Made by a program: the position numbers and the translations under genes
NCBI GenBank assembly: GCA_005799495.1
Contig: SYGP01000046.1
Location: 1-58,134, forward strand
Length of the DNA: 58,134 nucleotides
From: Planctomycetia bacterium
GTDB taxonomy: Bacteria > Planctomycetota > Phycisphaerae > Phycisphaerales > SM1A02
Reading direction: 5' to 3'
Shown here: piece by piece, positions 1 to 8,676 of the stretch
How the letters are laid out: every line of letters starts with the position of its first letter
Position numbering within the stretch: position 1 is the first letter of the stretch
Notes under the pieces: model-generated
The model's input: the letters and a program-made list of their open reading frames with translations, nothing else
What the model was told of the DNA's origin: nothing
Databases searched by the model: none

Positions 1-2390
1 CGACGCACCGCACCGCGCACTTCAAGAGTGCCAGGATTGGTCGGGATGTTGATCTCATCGCCGTTCTTGAGCACGATGTCATCGCTGCCGCCAGGTTCGG
101 CCAACGCCGCCGCGAGGTCGATCGTGATTTCGTAGGTGTCCGTTGGCGCTGACGGATCGAGGGCAATCACATTGCGTCGGCGGCGCACGGCGGCTCCTTC
201 GGGCAACCCCTCCTTGCGAAGTCCGCCTGCCTTCTTGATGAGGCTTGAGATCGTCTCGTCCTTCGATGCGAGCGAGTAGTTGCCTGGGTACAGGACCTCA
301 CCAGTCACCGAGACGACATCCAACGGCTCCCAGCCCAGCACATTCCTCACCGTGATTCGATCGAATGGCCTGACGGGCAACCGCTGTGCGGGCGCCTTCG
401 CCAGAAAGTCAGACGGGACGGGTACCACGAATGTGGGCGCGGTGTGATTCGCTTCGTTGCTTGCGCCGCCATCAGCTTCCACCCGAGCCACGACTGCTTC
501 GACCTTGTACGCATCGGGACGCAGTCCGCCCGCAAGCACCAGCAGATCCTCCAAGGTCAACCCATCGACCATTGGATACGCACCGGGCTTCTTGACGAGT
601 CCATCAATCTGCACCGTTCGCTTCATCGAGAGGTCCTCGAATGAGTACAGGCGGATGACATCGCCGTCCTGCAATTGCATGTCAGCCGCCGCATCGGCGC
701 GCAGCACGGCGCCGAGATCGAAGGGAATGAGTTGCTCGCCGATCGATCCAGGCACCTTGCGGATGATGTGAGCGACATCCTTGTATGCGGCGCGTTCGAA
801 TGCGGGGTCCTGGAATCCGCCCCGCAGGAAGATCAGGTCGGCGAGCGTCATATTCGTCGCCAGCACGGTCGGTCCTGGCTGCTTGACATGGCCCGCAAGG
901 GTGACGAACTTGTCCTTTCCGACCAGACCGTATGAGGACTGCACGAAGACCTCATCCATCTCGCGCAGCGGGATGTTCTTGTCCGAGTTCCCAGTGAACA
1001 CAAACTGCCCTGATGCGTCCTTCTGGAAGAGCTCATTCAGTGCGAAGGTGGTCAGCGACTTGGAAAAGTCATCCTCGGTGCGGACGAGGTCCGCTCGCTC
1101 GGTGAACGCGTATTCGCGCAGTCCCTCAGCGCGGTCGATCAGGTCGCGCATGGTCATTCCAGGGCGCCACTCGTAAGTGCCAGGGCGGACAACGCCATCC
1201 CCACCAACCGTCACCACGCGGCGGCGCACCTGCACATTGGTCGGCACTCGTACGCGGTCACCATCCTGAAGAGCAATGTTGGTCGCGGAAGGATTCATGA
1301 GGGTCGAGATGTCAACGTCCATCACTGTCTCGCCTTTGCCAGGCTCGTTGCGGACGATTTGCGCTTGCTTTGGGTAAGCCTCCGGCGTGAAGCCCCCCGC
1401 GAAATCCAACAGTTCGCGCATCCCTTCGGATCCAGTCAACTCAAATCTGGCGGGCCGGCGTACTTCGCCTTCGATCGCCACCGAACGAGTCTTCAGCGGA
1501 ACGATGATGTAATCGTTCGGCTTCATGCGCACGGCATTCAGGTCGAGCGAGCCCTTGAGGAAGAACTGGTAGAGGTCGACCGTCTCGGTGTCGCCGTTGC
1601 TGCGGCGCACCTTGACTTCGCGCAGTGTGCCGCTCGGTCGAACGCCACCCGCATTGTTCAGCGCATTCAGCACATTGGCCATGCCCGCGCCGATCAAGTA
1701 TGCACCTGGGCTGCGCACCTCACCGAGCACATACACCAGCAACGGTCGAACCTTGCCGAGGCGGATGTCCACGAACGCAGTCGACTTGCTCGGATCGGCC
1801 GCATTGATGTAGCTGGCATAAATCTGCGAGAACGCCTGCATGAGCACCGGACGCAGTTCCCTGAGCGTGACGCCGCTCGTGGAGATGCGGCCGCCATCGT
1901 CGGGGAGGTCGATGAACCCTTCGTCGCTGACGACGAGATTCAGCTTCTGGACGAGTTCACCCCAGATCGAGACGATGACCTCGTCGCCTGGACTCAAGAC
2001 GAAGAGTTCATCGATTGGACCCTCAGTGATCTGCGCGGCATCGGGGCGGAAACTGTCGTAGCCAAAGCCTGCTGCAGAATCGGTGCTTCCTTGCGGCAAA
2101 CCAGGCGTTGTTGCGGACATCCCTTGTTCCACGGTGCTACGTGATGAGTCCGATTGCCCCGCTGCCGCTGCGGTGCCTTTTGCCGCGGCCGGCGCCGCGG
2201 ATGGTGCCGCGGTCGGCGCCGCGGATGGTGCCGCGGCCGGCGCCGCGGATGGTGCTGCGGCCGGCGCTGCGGCCGGTGGAGTCTGCGCCGACACCCACTT
2301 GGTTGGTGCGCTCAGCAGCACACACAGCATCGCACAGCGAACGAGCGTTGTCCCCAGCGCAGCAGCGCATCCGAAAGAGGTGTCCATCAT
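1..2390 (-). CDS. Multi-SLBB polysaccharide export outer-membrane protein (C-terminus outside window)
   Basis: Reverse-strand frame open from ATG at 2390 to the window edge, about 796 codons, no stop seen. Start MMDTSFGCAA is followed by a hydrophobic signal-like stretch, an Ala/Pro-rich linker (about residues 38-75), then a polysaccharide export (Wza/KpsD-type) domain beginning near 'LSPGDEVIVSIWGE'. Several soluble-ligand-binding beta-grasp (SLBB) repeats follow, recognisable by motifs such as 'YVLGEVRSPGAYLIG', 'LAGHVKQPGPT', 'IDGLVKKPGAYPM' and 'VTGEVLYPGNYSL'. Family members form or gate the outer-membrane channel for capsule or exopolysaccharide; the number of SLBB repeats here resembles the long KpsD-like forms more than Wza. 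A TATCCT element lies 8 nt before the ATG and there is no Shine-Dalgarno. Family certain; the exported polymer is unknown. Confidence 0.88.
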   Translation of the reverse strand, partial: MMDTSFGCAAALGTTLVRCAMLCVLLSAPTKWVSAQTPPAAAPAAAPSAAPAAAPSAAPTAAPSAAPAAAKGTAAAAGQSDSSRSTVEQGMSATTPGLPQGSTDSAAGFGYDSFRPDAAQITEGPIDELFVLSPGDEVIVSIWGELVQKLNLVVSDEGFIDLPDDGGRISTSGVTLRELRPVLMQAFSQIYASYINAADPSKSTAFVDIRLGKVRPLLVYVLGEVRSPGAYLIGAGMANVLNALNNAGGVRPSGTLREVKVRRSNGDTETVDLYQFFLKGSLDLNAVRMKPNDYIIVPLKTRSVAIEGEVRRPARFELTGSEGMRELLDFAGGFTPEAYPKQAQIVRNEPGKGETVMDVDISTLMNPSATNIALQDGDRVRVPTNVQVRRRVVTVGGDGVVRPGTYEWRPGMTMRDLIDRAEGLREYAFTERADLVRTEDDFSKSLTTFALNELFQKDASGQFVFTGNSDKNIPLREMDEVFVQSSYGLVGKDKFVTLAGHVKQPGPTVLATNMTLADLIFLRGGFQDPAFERAAYKDVAHIIRKVPGSIGEQLIPFDLGAVLRADAAADMQLQDGDVIRLYSFEDLSMKRTVQIDGLVKKPGAYPMVDGLTLEDLLVLAGGLRPDAYKVEAVVARVEADGGASNEANHTAPTFVVPVPSDFLAKAPAQRLPVRPFDRITVRNVLGWEPLDVVSVTGEVLYPGNYSLASKDETISSLIKKAGGLRKEGLPEGAAVRRRRNVIALDPSAPTDTYEITIDLAAALAEPGGSDDIVLKNGDEINIPTNPGTLEVRGAVR
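2191..2274. repeat. 24-nt in-frame tandem repeat (3.5 copies) in the exporter linker
   Basis: Unit GGCGCCGCGGATGGTGCCGC plus four bases starts at 2191, 2215 and 2239, with a half copy at 2263-2274. Copies differ by one or two bases. On the minus strand each unit encodes eight residues of Ala/Pro/Ser, giving a flexible linker between signal peptide and export domain. The 24-nt length keeps frame, so copy-number change would only alter linker length. Confidence 0.85.
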
Positions 2391-2423
2391 TGCGCTGGAG
2401 GATACTTGAAGGCGTCATGTTCG

Positions 2424-4832
2424 ATGGATGCGCGGCAGTTGTTCGCGCTTCTAGCATCGCGCACGATGTTGCCGACTTTGGCACTAACTGCGCTGGCCTT
2501 TCTGGCCTGCGCTCCCTCACCATCGGGCGGCGCGGACGAAGTGCCGCTGCCCGCCGCGCTCCATGCGTTCCTGAGTGAGCACTGCCTCGACTGTCACGCG
2601 GGCCCGCGCAGCAAGGCGAATCTGGATCTCGCTGGGTGCGTTCAAGCGGAGCGCGCATCGTCCTCGCTGCTCGCGTCGCTGCGTGCGCGGCTTGCACGCG
2701 AAGACATGCCGCCGGATTCTGTCGAAGATCGTCCGACGCCCGCCGACTATGCCGCGGCGATCGACGCGGTTGATTCGATCGTGCCACCTGCGCGCCGCGA
2801 AGTCCCGGTCGTGATGCGGCTCAACCGCTGGCAATACGCCAACAGTGTGCGCGATGCGCTCGGTTTACTCGGGGTCGATGGTGCAGGGGGAAATGGAGAC
2901 GCTGACGCGCGCGCGTTCGCCGATTCTCTCCGGAACATTGCTCTGTCGCTGCTGCCCCCCGACGATGTCGGCGAGGGCTTCGACACGACGGGCGACACGC
3001 TCGCACTTCCGCCGCTGCTCATGGACAAGTACCTCATTGCTGCCGAGGCAGTGGCGCTCGCGGCGCTCCCGCCAGCAGCGACTGACACGCGCCGCACGAT
3101 CGGCGGTCCAGAACTGGAGCGTGACGGCAAGGGACAAGTCATCGACAACACCGCCTGGCTCTTCACCGTCGGCGAAGTGGGCGCGCGATTCAAGCTGCCC
3201 CGCAGCGGCAGATACACCGTGCGCACGGTGATCGAGCAGATGAAGGCTGGCCCCGAAGATGCTCGCGCGGAGATCCGAGTGAACGGCAAGGCGGTCACTG
3301 CCGTGACGGTGGCGAACACGCGCGGCAATTCAGGCACCTTCGAGTGGAGCGGAAGTCTTGCAGCGGGCGAGCAGCGCATCACCGTTGCATTCCTGAACGA
3401 CTTCTACAACCCATCCGATCCCAATCAGTCGGCGCGCGACCGAAATCTCGGCTGCAGATCGATCGAGGTGCAGGGGCCCATCGGTAGCGTCACGCGAACG
3501 CCGTGTGAGGTGGCGCTTGATGCTGCTGCGGGGACGGTGGAGAGTGCGGACACGGCGCGGCTTCGGCGCGTGGCGGCGGCGCTCGCGCCTCGGCTCTTTC
3601 GGCGCGCGGTCGACGAGAAGGAGTGCGCGAAACTTGTGCAGACTGCACGCACAGCGGCGGGCGGCGCGAAGTCCTCATGGGACGAGCAGCTCCGCGCCCT
3701 CGTCACCGCGCTGCTCATTGATCCGCGGTTCCTGCTGCGCGTTGAACCGCCAGCGCGCACAACAGACCTCGCACAGCAGCCGGGTAGTCGCGCGCTGACG
3801 GGCAGCGAACTCGCATCGCGGCTTTCGTTCTTCCTCTGGGCAAGCGTGCCCGATGACACGCTTCGGCTCGCGGCCGATGCGGGTGAACTGAACTCGCAGG
3901 ACGGACTCGCTCGGCAGGTGAACCGAATGCTGGAGGACGAACGCGCATCTGCGCTCGCCGATCGCTTCTTTGCGCAGTGGCTCGGTATCGATGGGCTCGA
4001 GGCTCGCTCATTCGATCCGCGCGGATATCCAGCGCTCAGCGGCTCCACGCTGCGTGCGATGCAGGCGGAAACGCTCGCACTGTGCGGTCGTTTGGTGCGC
4101 GGCGAACTTCCGCTGCGTTCGCTCCTCACGACCCGAGAAACGATCTGCACCCCCGAACTGGCGCAGCACTATGGACTCATCAGCGCGCAGAGCGCCACCA
4201 CTGGGGGAGAACGGAGCGCTTACGAACTTCCACCGACCCGCCCGCCTGGCGTTCTCGGGCACGGCAGCGTGCTCGCCGCAACGAGCAACCCCAATCGCAC
4301 GAGTCCCGTGAAGCGGGGCAAGTGGGTTCTCGATGTCATCCTCGATCAGACGCCTCCGCCGCCGCCACCTGGAGTTCCGCAGCTGCCCGAGGGCGCCACG
4401 AACCAACAGCATCTCTCGATGCGTCAGCTGATGGAACAGCACCGAGCGAATCCCGACTGCGCATCGTGCCACACGCGGATGGACGCGATCGGGCTTGCGT
4501 TCGAGCGGCTCGATGCGGATGGTCGATTGCGCAGCGAAGCCGATGGTGTGCTGATCGACGATCGCAGCGAGTTGCCAGGAGGCACCCAGATCGATGGTCC
4601 GCAAGGGGTGGCGGAACTGTTGCTCGAGGGCAACGCGCTCGAGCGTTCGCTTGCGCGGCGATTGATGATCTACGCCCTCGGCCGCGGTACCGCAGCTGCC
4701 GATGATCGACTCATCCAACAACTGGCCCAGCATGCGCGCGCCGAAGGCACTTTCGAATCGCTCGTTCGTGGCATCGTGCTGAGTGACGCATTCCGCACGC
4801 GCCGTGAAGTCGGCACGCCAGCGGGCAACTGA
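2424..4832 (+). CDS. DUF1592-family planctomycete cytochrome c protein (DUF1587/1592/1588/1585)
   Basis: About 802 aa. The chosen ATG gives MDARQLFALL followed by a hydrophobic segment ending LAFLAC, a plausible lipobox, so probably a lipoprotein (an internal ATG at 2466 is the alternative). A CLDCH haem-type motif occurs near residue 52, then 'LNRWQYANSVRDALGL' (DUF1587), a carbohydrate-binding-like insert around residues 245-345, 'LTGSELASRLSFFLWASVPD' (DUF1592), 'GVLGHGSVLAATSNPNRTSP' and a second haem motif CASCH (DUF1588), and a C-terminal 'LARRLMIYALGRG' (DUF1585). Such proteins are expanded in Planctomycetes and almost always paired with DUF1552, as here 56 bp downstream. Biochemical function is not established; a role in envelope redox or polysaccharide handling is only inferred. 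Confidence 0.9.
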   Translation: MDARQLFALLASRTMLPTLALTALAFLACAPSPSGGADEVPLPAALHAFLSEHCLDCHAGPRSKANLDLAGCVQAERASSSLLASLRARLAREDMPPDSVEDRPTPADYAAAIDAVDSIVPPARREVPVVMRLNRWQYANSVRDALGLLGVDGAGGNGDADARAFADSLRNIALSLLPPDDVGEGFDTTGDTLALPPLLMDKYLIAAEAVALAALPPAATDTRRTIGGPELERDGKGQVIDNTAWLFTVGEVGARFKLPRSGRYTVRTVIEQMKAGPEDARAEIRVNGKAVTAVTVANTRGNSGTFEWSGSLAAGEQRITVAFLNDFYNPSDPNQSARDRNLGCRSIEVQGPIGSVTRTPCEVALDAAAGTVESADTARLRRVAAALAPRLFRRAVDEKECAKLVQTARTAAGGAKSSWDEQLRALVTALLIDPRFLLRVEPPARTTDLAQQPGSRALTGSELASRLSFFLWASVPDDTLRLAADAGELNSQDGLARQVNRMLEDERASALADRFFAQWLGIDGLEARSFDPRGYPALSGSTLRAMQAETLALCGRLVRGELPLRSLLTTRETICTPELAQHYGLISAQSATTGGERSAYELPPTRPPGVLGHGSVLAATSNPNRTSPVKRGKWVLDVILDQTPPPPPPGVPQLPEGATNQQHLSMRQLMEQHRANPDCASCHTRMDAIGLAFERLDADGRLRSEADGVLIDDRSELPGGTQIDGPQGVAELLLEGNALERSLARRLMIYALGRGTAAADDRLIQQLAQHARAEGTFESLVRGIVLSDAFRTRREVGTPAGN

Positions 4833-4876
4833 CGCAAATCATCCGCATCTTCCCTTGCCCCGCCAGAATGCGGCGT

Positions 4877-4882
4877 TACAGT
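4877..4882 (+). promoter_or_regulatory. -10 element (TACAGT) 6 nt before the DUF1552 start
   Basis: TACAGT, 6-nt spacer, then ATG at 4889. TTGCCC at 4855-4860 gives a 16-nt spacing to a weak -35. No Shine-Dalgarno lies between, so the transcript is probably leaderless. Confidence 0.6.
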
Positions 4883-4888
4883 GCGCTC

Positions 4889-6256
4889 ATGCGTGAGCCA
4901 CTCGTGCATCGCCGCACCGTGCTCCGCGGCATCGGCGCAACGATCGCGCTGCCGTGGTTGGAGGCGATGCTGCCGCGCGGCATCGGTCGGGCAGCGCTCG
5001 CCGCCACATCATCCGTCCTCGCACCCGATCGCACTGCGCGCAGTGTGTTCGTGTTTTTCCCAAACGGCATGAACCCCGCGACCTGGCGCCCGACCGCGGC
5101 GGCGAACGGCGCATGGGTCCCATCAACATCACTGCTGCCGCTCAGGGGATTCGAGCGGAACATCACGATCCACACGGGGCTGCGCCATCAGCGCGCGGAA
5201 GCGAACGGCGACGGTCCTGGCGACCACGCGCGCAGTGCCGCGTGCTTTCTCACTGGCATGCAGCCGCGCAAGACAGCGGGTGACGACATCCGCGCTGGGC
5301 AGTCCATCGATCAGGCGATGGCGGATGCGCTTGGCACTGCGGGCAGGTCCACGCGCCTGCGTTCGTTGGAACTTGGCACCGAACCAGCGATGACTGCCGG
5401 CAACTGCGACAGCGGCTACTCCTGCGCGTACAGCGCGAACATCTCTTGGCGATCGGAGAGCCTGCCCAACGGCAAGGAGACCGATCCGAAGGCAGCGTTC
5501 GAGCGCCTGTTCGGCAGGTCGGGCATGACACCCGAGGAGGCGGCTGCGCAGTCGCGCTCTCGGCGGTCGGTGCTCGATGGCGCGGCCGCGCAGGCGAAGC
5601 GAATCGCGGGGATCGTCGGTCGAAGTGATCGTGAACGGCTCGATGAATACCTCGATGCGGTGCGCGACCTTGAACGCCAGATCGACGGCGATGCACTCGC
5701 CGAGATCGACACGAAGGACCTGCCTGAGTTCGCAGGCGGTCCGCTGGATCTTGCGCGCCGAACGGATCTCCTTTCAGAAGTACTCGCGCTGGCACTGCAG
5801 ACGGACTCCACGCGAGTCGTCACCTTCATGCTCGCCAACGAGGGATCGAACAGGCCCTATCAGGAGATCGGCGTTTCACAGGGGCATCACGATGTCTCGC
5901 ATCACGGGAACGACGCAGCCAAGATGGATGCGTTCACCCGCATCAATACATTCCAGTCGGAGCGGCTCGCAGCACTGCTCACCGCGCTTTCGAGGACCCG
6001 CGAGGGCGGCCGTTCGCTGCTCGACACGACGCTGGTCCTCTACGGCAGCGCCATCACCGACGGCAACGCGCACAACCACGATGACCTGCCAATCTTGGTT
6101 GCTGGTGGCAGTGTGCGCGGTCACCGCGGCGGTCGCATCGTGCAGCATGCTCCCGGCACGCCGCTGTGCAACCTGCACCTTGGCATGGCTGCCGCTGCTG
6201 GCGCGCCGATGAAGTCGTTTGGCGACAGCACGGGCACGATCGCGATCACGGGTTGA
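4889..6256 (+). CDS. DUF1552 family exported protein
   Basis: About 455 aa. ATG 4889 gives MREPLVHRRTVLRG; the paired arginines and following hydrophobic GIGATIALPWLEAML are a Tat-type signal typical of DUF1552. Conserved family features include 'FFPNGMNPATW', 'TGLRHQRAEANGDGPGDHAR' and a C-terminal 'HRGGRI'. An in-frame ATG at 4868 would add seven residues, but the TACAGT element 6 nt upstream of 4889 favours the shorter form. DUF1552 proteins are secreted partners of DUF1592 cytochromes in planctomycetes; the reaction is unknown. The gene ends 7 bp from the convergent cyclophilin stop. Confidence 0.9.
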   Translation: MREPLVHRRTVLRGIGATIALPWLEAMLPRGIGRAALAATSSVLAPDRTARSVFVFFPNGMNPATWRPTAAANGAWVPSTSLLPLRGFERNITIHTGLRHQRAEANGDGPGDHARSAACFLTGMQPRKTAGDDIRAGQSIDQAMADALGTAGRSTRLRSLELGTEPAMTAGNCDSGYSCAYSANISWRSESLPNGKETDPKAAFERLFGRSGMTPEEAAAQSRSRRSVLDGAAAQAKRIAGIVGRSDRERLDEYLDAVRDLERQIDGDALAEIDTKDLPEFAGGPLDLARRTDLLSEVLALALQTDSTRVVTFMLANEGSNRPYQEIGVSQGHHDVSHHGNDAAKMDAFTRINTFQSERLAALLTALSRTREGGRSLLDTTLVLYGSAITDGNAHNHDDLPILVAGGSVRGHRGGRIVQHAPGTPLCNLHLGMAAAAGAPMKSFGDSTGTIAITG

Positions 6257-6263
6257 TCGTGAT

Positions 6264-6710
6264 TCAGTCGCCGTCGTCGGCGCCGAGTTCAATGTTGATG
6301 ATCTTGTCGCCCGCGACGATCTTGTCGATCACGGGAAGCCCCTTCGTCACGATGCCGAAGCAGGTGTGGCCTCCGTCGAGATGTGCTGTGTTGTCGCGAC
6401 TGTGGCAGATGAAGAACTGCGATCCGCCCGTGTCCTTCCCTGCATGCGCCATCGACAGGACGCCGCGGTCATGTCGTTGCTTGCCGCCCTTGGTTTCGCA
6501 CTTGATCTTGTAGCCAGGACCGCCCGTACCGGTTCCTGTCGGGCATCCCCCTTGGATCACGAAGTTCGGGATCACGCGGTGGAACGTGAGTCCCTTGTAG
6601 AAGCCCTGCTTGGCGAGTTTGCGAAAGTTCGCAACGGTGTTCGGCGCTTCGTCGTCATAGAAGTCGACATGCATGTCGCCCTTGTCGGTCTTGATGATTG
6701 CTGTGGACAT
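6264..6710 (-). CDS. Cyclophilin-type peptidyl-prolyl cis-trans isomerase
   Basis: 148 aa, no signal peptide, so cytoplasmic. It catalyses proline cis-trans isomerisation. The whole protein is one compact cyclophilin domain: '[20 protein letters not shown]' carries the catalytic Arg, '[19 protein letters not shown]' and 'GSQFFICHS' are signature segments, and '[17 protein letters not shown]' closes the barrel. Start [11 protein letters not shown] at 6710 is chosen because upstream in-frame sequence is unlike the family and TATACT lies 7 nt before the ATG. Last gene of a four-gene minus-strand run, 28 nt after dapL, probably with its own promoter as well. Confidence 0.95.
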   Translation of the reverse strand: MSTAIIKTDKGDMHVDFYDDEAPNTVANFRKLAKQGFYKGLTFHRVIPNFVIQGGCPTGTGTGGPGYKIKCETKGGKQRHDRGVLSMAHAGKDTGGSQFFICHSRDNTAHLDGGHTCFGIVTKGLPVIDKIVAGDKIINIELGADDGD

Positions 6711-6717
6711 GTTCGCG

Positions 6718-6723
6718 AGTATA
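6718..6723 (-). promoter_or_regulatory. -10 element (TATACT) 7 nt before the cyclophilin start
   Basis: On the minus strand TATACT is followed by 7 nt and the ATG at 6710, with no Shine-Dalgarno. Suggests a leaderless internal promoter between dapL and the isomerase gene. Confidence 0.6.
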
Positions 6724-6738
6724 GGCAGGCTTCGCGCG

Positions 6739-7986
6739 TCACACGGCCGCCGGCGCGAGCACACCGATCCGCCGCGCAACCTCTTCCACATTCGCTCGCG
6801 AGTTGAACGCACTGATGCGGATGAATCCCTCGCCACAGCGACCGAATCCCGCGCCTGGCGTCGTCACCACCTGCGCGTGCTGCAGCAGCAGGTCGAAGGT
6901 CTCCCACGATCCGAGTCCGCGCGGACAACTCACCCACACATATGGCGAGTTTGCCGCGCCGAACGCGCGCAGACCAAGGGCCGTGCACGCGCGCGCGAGG
7001 ATCGCAGCGTTCGCGAGATAGAAGTCCGTGAGCGCGCGCGTCTGTCCCCGACCCTCCGCTGAATAGAGCGCCGCGGCCGCGCACTGCACAGGCCAGGAAA
7101 CGCCGTTGGAGCATGTTGCCCATCGCCGCATCCACAGGTCATGCAGCGCAACGCGCGTTCCATCCGCTGCAGCGCCGACCAACTCCTTCGGGACCACCGT
7201 GTAGCCGCAGCGCACGCCAGTGAATCCGCCGACCTTGGAGAACGAACGGAACTCGATTGCGCAGCGGCGCGCGCCTTCGATCTCATAGATCGACTGTGGC
7301 AGCGATGGATCACGGATGAAGTCCGCATACGCCGCATCGAACAGGATCAGCGCATGGTGCGCGTGCGCCCATTCGACCCAGCGCGCCAAGGCCGCGCGGT
7401 CGAGCACCGATCCGGTCGGATTGTTCGGCGAGCAGAGATACACGACATCGGCGTGCTCCTTCGGCGGACATGGCGCGAATGCGTTGTCCTCGGTGCAGGG
7501 CAGGTACACAAAACCCTCGTACCCACCGCCGCGCAGCGCAGGGCCAGAGTTGCCTGCCATCACATTGGTGTCTGCATACACCGGGTACACGGGATCGCTG
7601 ATCGCGATGCGATTGCCAGGGCCGAGGATCTCGAGGATCGCACTTGCGTCCGGCTTCGAGCCATCGCTCAGGAATACCTCATCATCGGCCACAATGCACC
7701 CGCGAGAGCGGAAGTCGCCGTCGGCAATCGCACGGCGCACGAAGTCGTAGCCAGTCGCGGGCGGGTAGCCACGGAACGAGTCATGTTTGGAAAGGGCATC
7801 AACCGCCTCGTGCATCGCGGTGACGGCAGCGACTGGCAGAGGCTCCGTCACATCACCGATCCCGCAGCGGATGACGCGCGACGCAAGCGCGGGGTTCGCT
7901 TGCGTGAATGCGTGCACTCGCCGCGAAATCTCTGGGAAGAGATAGCCGGCAGTCAACTTCAGGTAGTTGTCGTTGATGCGGAACAT
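6739..7986 (-). CDS. dapL: LL-diaminopimelate aminotransferase
   Basis: 415 aa, class I/II PLP aminotransferase. It converts tetrahydrodipicolinate directly to LL-diaminopimelate with glutamate as donor, a lysine/peptidoglycan route known from plants, chlamydiae, cyanobacteria and planctomycetes. Evidence: '[15 protein letters not shown]' at residues 37-51, 'GYPPATGY', '[10 protein letters not shown]', '[12 protein letters not shown]', 'LCSPNNPTG' and the PLP-lysine region '[17 protein letters not shown]' with Lys about 251 (usual form SFSKTAGFTGTRC). Length is normal for DapL. GGAGG sits 4 nt before the ATG. Its first 28 nt overlap the 3' end of the methyltransferase gene in another frame, implying translational coupling. 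Confidence 0.95.
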   Translation of the reverse strand: MFRINDNYLKLTAGYLFPEISRRVHAFTQANPALASRVIRCGIGDVTEPLPVAAVTAMHEAVDALSKHDSFRGYPPATGYDFVRRAIADGDFRSRGCIVADDEVFLSDGSKPDASAILEILGPGNRIAISDPVYPVYADTNVMAGNSGPALRGGGYEGFVYLPCTEDNAFAPCPPKEHADVVYLCSPNNPTGSVLDRAALARWVEWAHAHHALILFDAAYADFIRDPSLPQSIYEIEGARRCAIEFRSFSKVGGFTGVRCGYTVVPKELVGAAADGTRVALHDLWMRRWATCSNGVSWPVQCAAAALYSAEGRGQTRALTDFYLANAAILARACTALGLRAFGAANSPYVWVSCPRGLGSWETFDLLLQHAQVVTTPGAGFGRCGEGFIRISAFNSRANVEEVARRIGVLAPAAV

Positions 7987-8630
7987 CCTGCCTCCGTGCG
8001 TGAGTCTCCGCCTGACTTGGTGATATGGAATGCGCAGGCTGGCGGAATATTCACCATGATGATCTCGCGCCGGAAGGGGTGCGAGCGTGCCGTCTGCCGA
8101 TGGAATGATTCGAGCCCGTCGATCGCGAGGCGATGCTCCCGACCCACGAAGGGCCGCTTCAACTCGCGCGCGCCCAGATACTCAAAGAAAGTCAGCACGC
8201 CTCCTGTGCGGAGCAGGTCGAGCATCTGCCTGAAGATCGACTCCGTGAGGGGCAGCGGAAAGTTGTTGAACGGCAGCCCACAGACGATGAAGTCGTATCC
8301 ATGATCGAGTGCGGAGTCTTCGATCGCGGACTCATGCAGGCGCACCGGGATGGATGGATGTGCGGCACGGAACGGCTGCAGGTGCTTCTCCTCCAGATGC
8401 GCGCAGAAAGTCTGGTTCAGTTCGACGATGTCGAACACATCGCCAGTGCGCAGCGAGGGCAGCACCGCAACGGTGAATGGTCCCGTGCCTGGCCCCACTT
8501 CAAGGACACGCTTGGGCCCAACATGCGTTCGGATTGCGCGCGTCATCGCGCTTGCGAGCGCGGGCGATGACGGCATCACCGAACCAGTCGTTCGGATGTT
8601 GCGAATCGCTTCGTGGAGGAAACTCAGCAT
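7959..8630 (-). CDS. Phospholipid N-methyltransferase-like (RsmA-fold) methyltransferase
   Basis: 223 aa. Starts MLSFLHEAIRNIRTTGSVMP, the amphipathic N-terminus plus 'TGSVMPSSPALA' typical of PmtA-like phospholipid/rRNA-adenine-dimethylase-fold enzymes. SAM-binding motif I 'VLEVGPGTGPFT' lies at about residues 42-53, and 'FDIVELNQTF', 'DFIVCGLPFNNFP' are motifs II and IV. PmtA methylates phosphatidylethanolamine; whether this one acts on a lipid, a ladderane-like or another membrane substrate is not visible. It lies 46 nt downstream of the M42 peptidase gene and overlaps dapL by 28 nt. The low-complexity tail ending in four Thr is encoded by the overlap and may not be structured. Confidence 0.8.
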   Translation of the reverse strand: MLSFLHEAIRNIRTTGSVMPSSPALASAMTRAIRTHVGPKRVLEVGPGTGPFTVAVLPSLRTGDVFDIVELNQTFCAHLEEKHLQPFRAAHPSIPVRLHESAIEDSALDHGYDFIVCGLPFNNFPLPLTESIFRQMLDLLRTGGVLTFFEYLGARELKRPFVGREHRLAIDGLESFHRQTARSHPFRREIIMVNIPPACAFHITKSGGDSRTEAGCSASTTTT

Positions 8631-8676
8631 GACAGTGGCAAAGGGTACGGCCGAATCGTTCAGGGAATGCGGCGCA

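Noticed and set aside
1359-2144. Long + strand open frame over the SLBB exporter
   Set aside because: It is the antisense shadow of the minus-strand gene; the minus frame has clear SLBB motifs and the + frame has none.
8133-8570. + strand frames over the methyltransferase and M42 genes
   Set aside because: Shadows of well-supported minus-strand enzymes.
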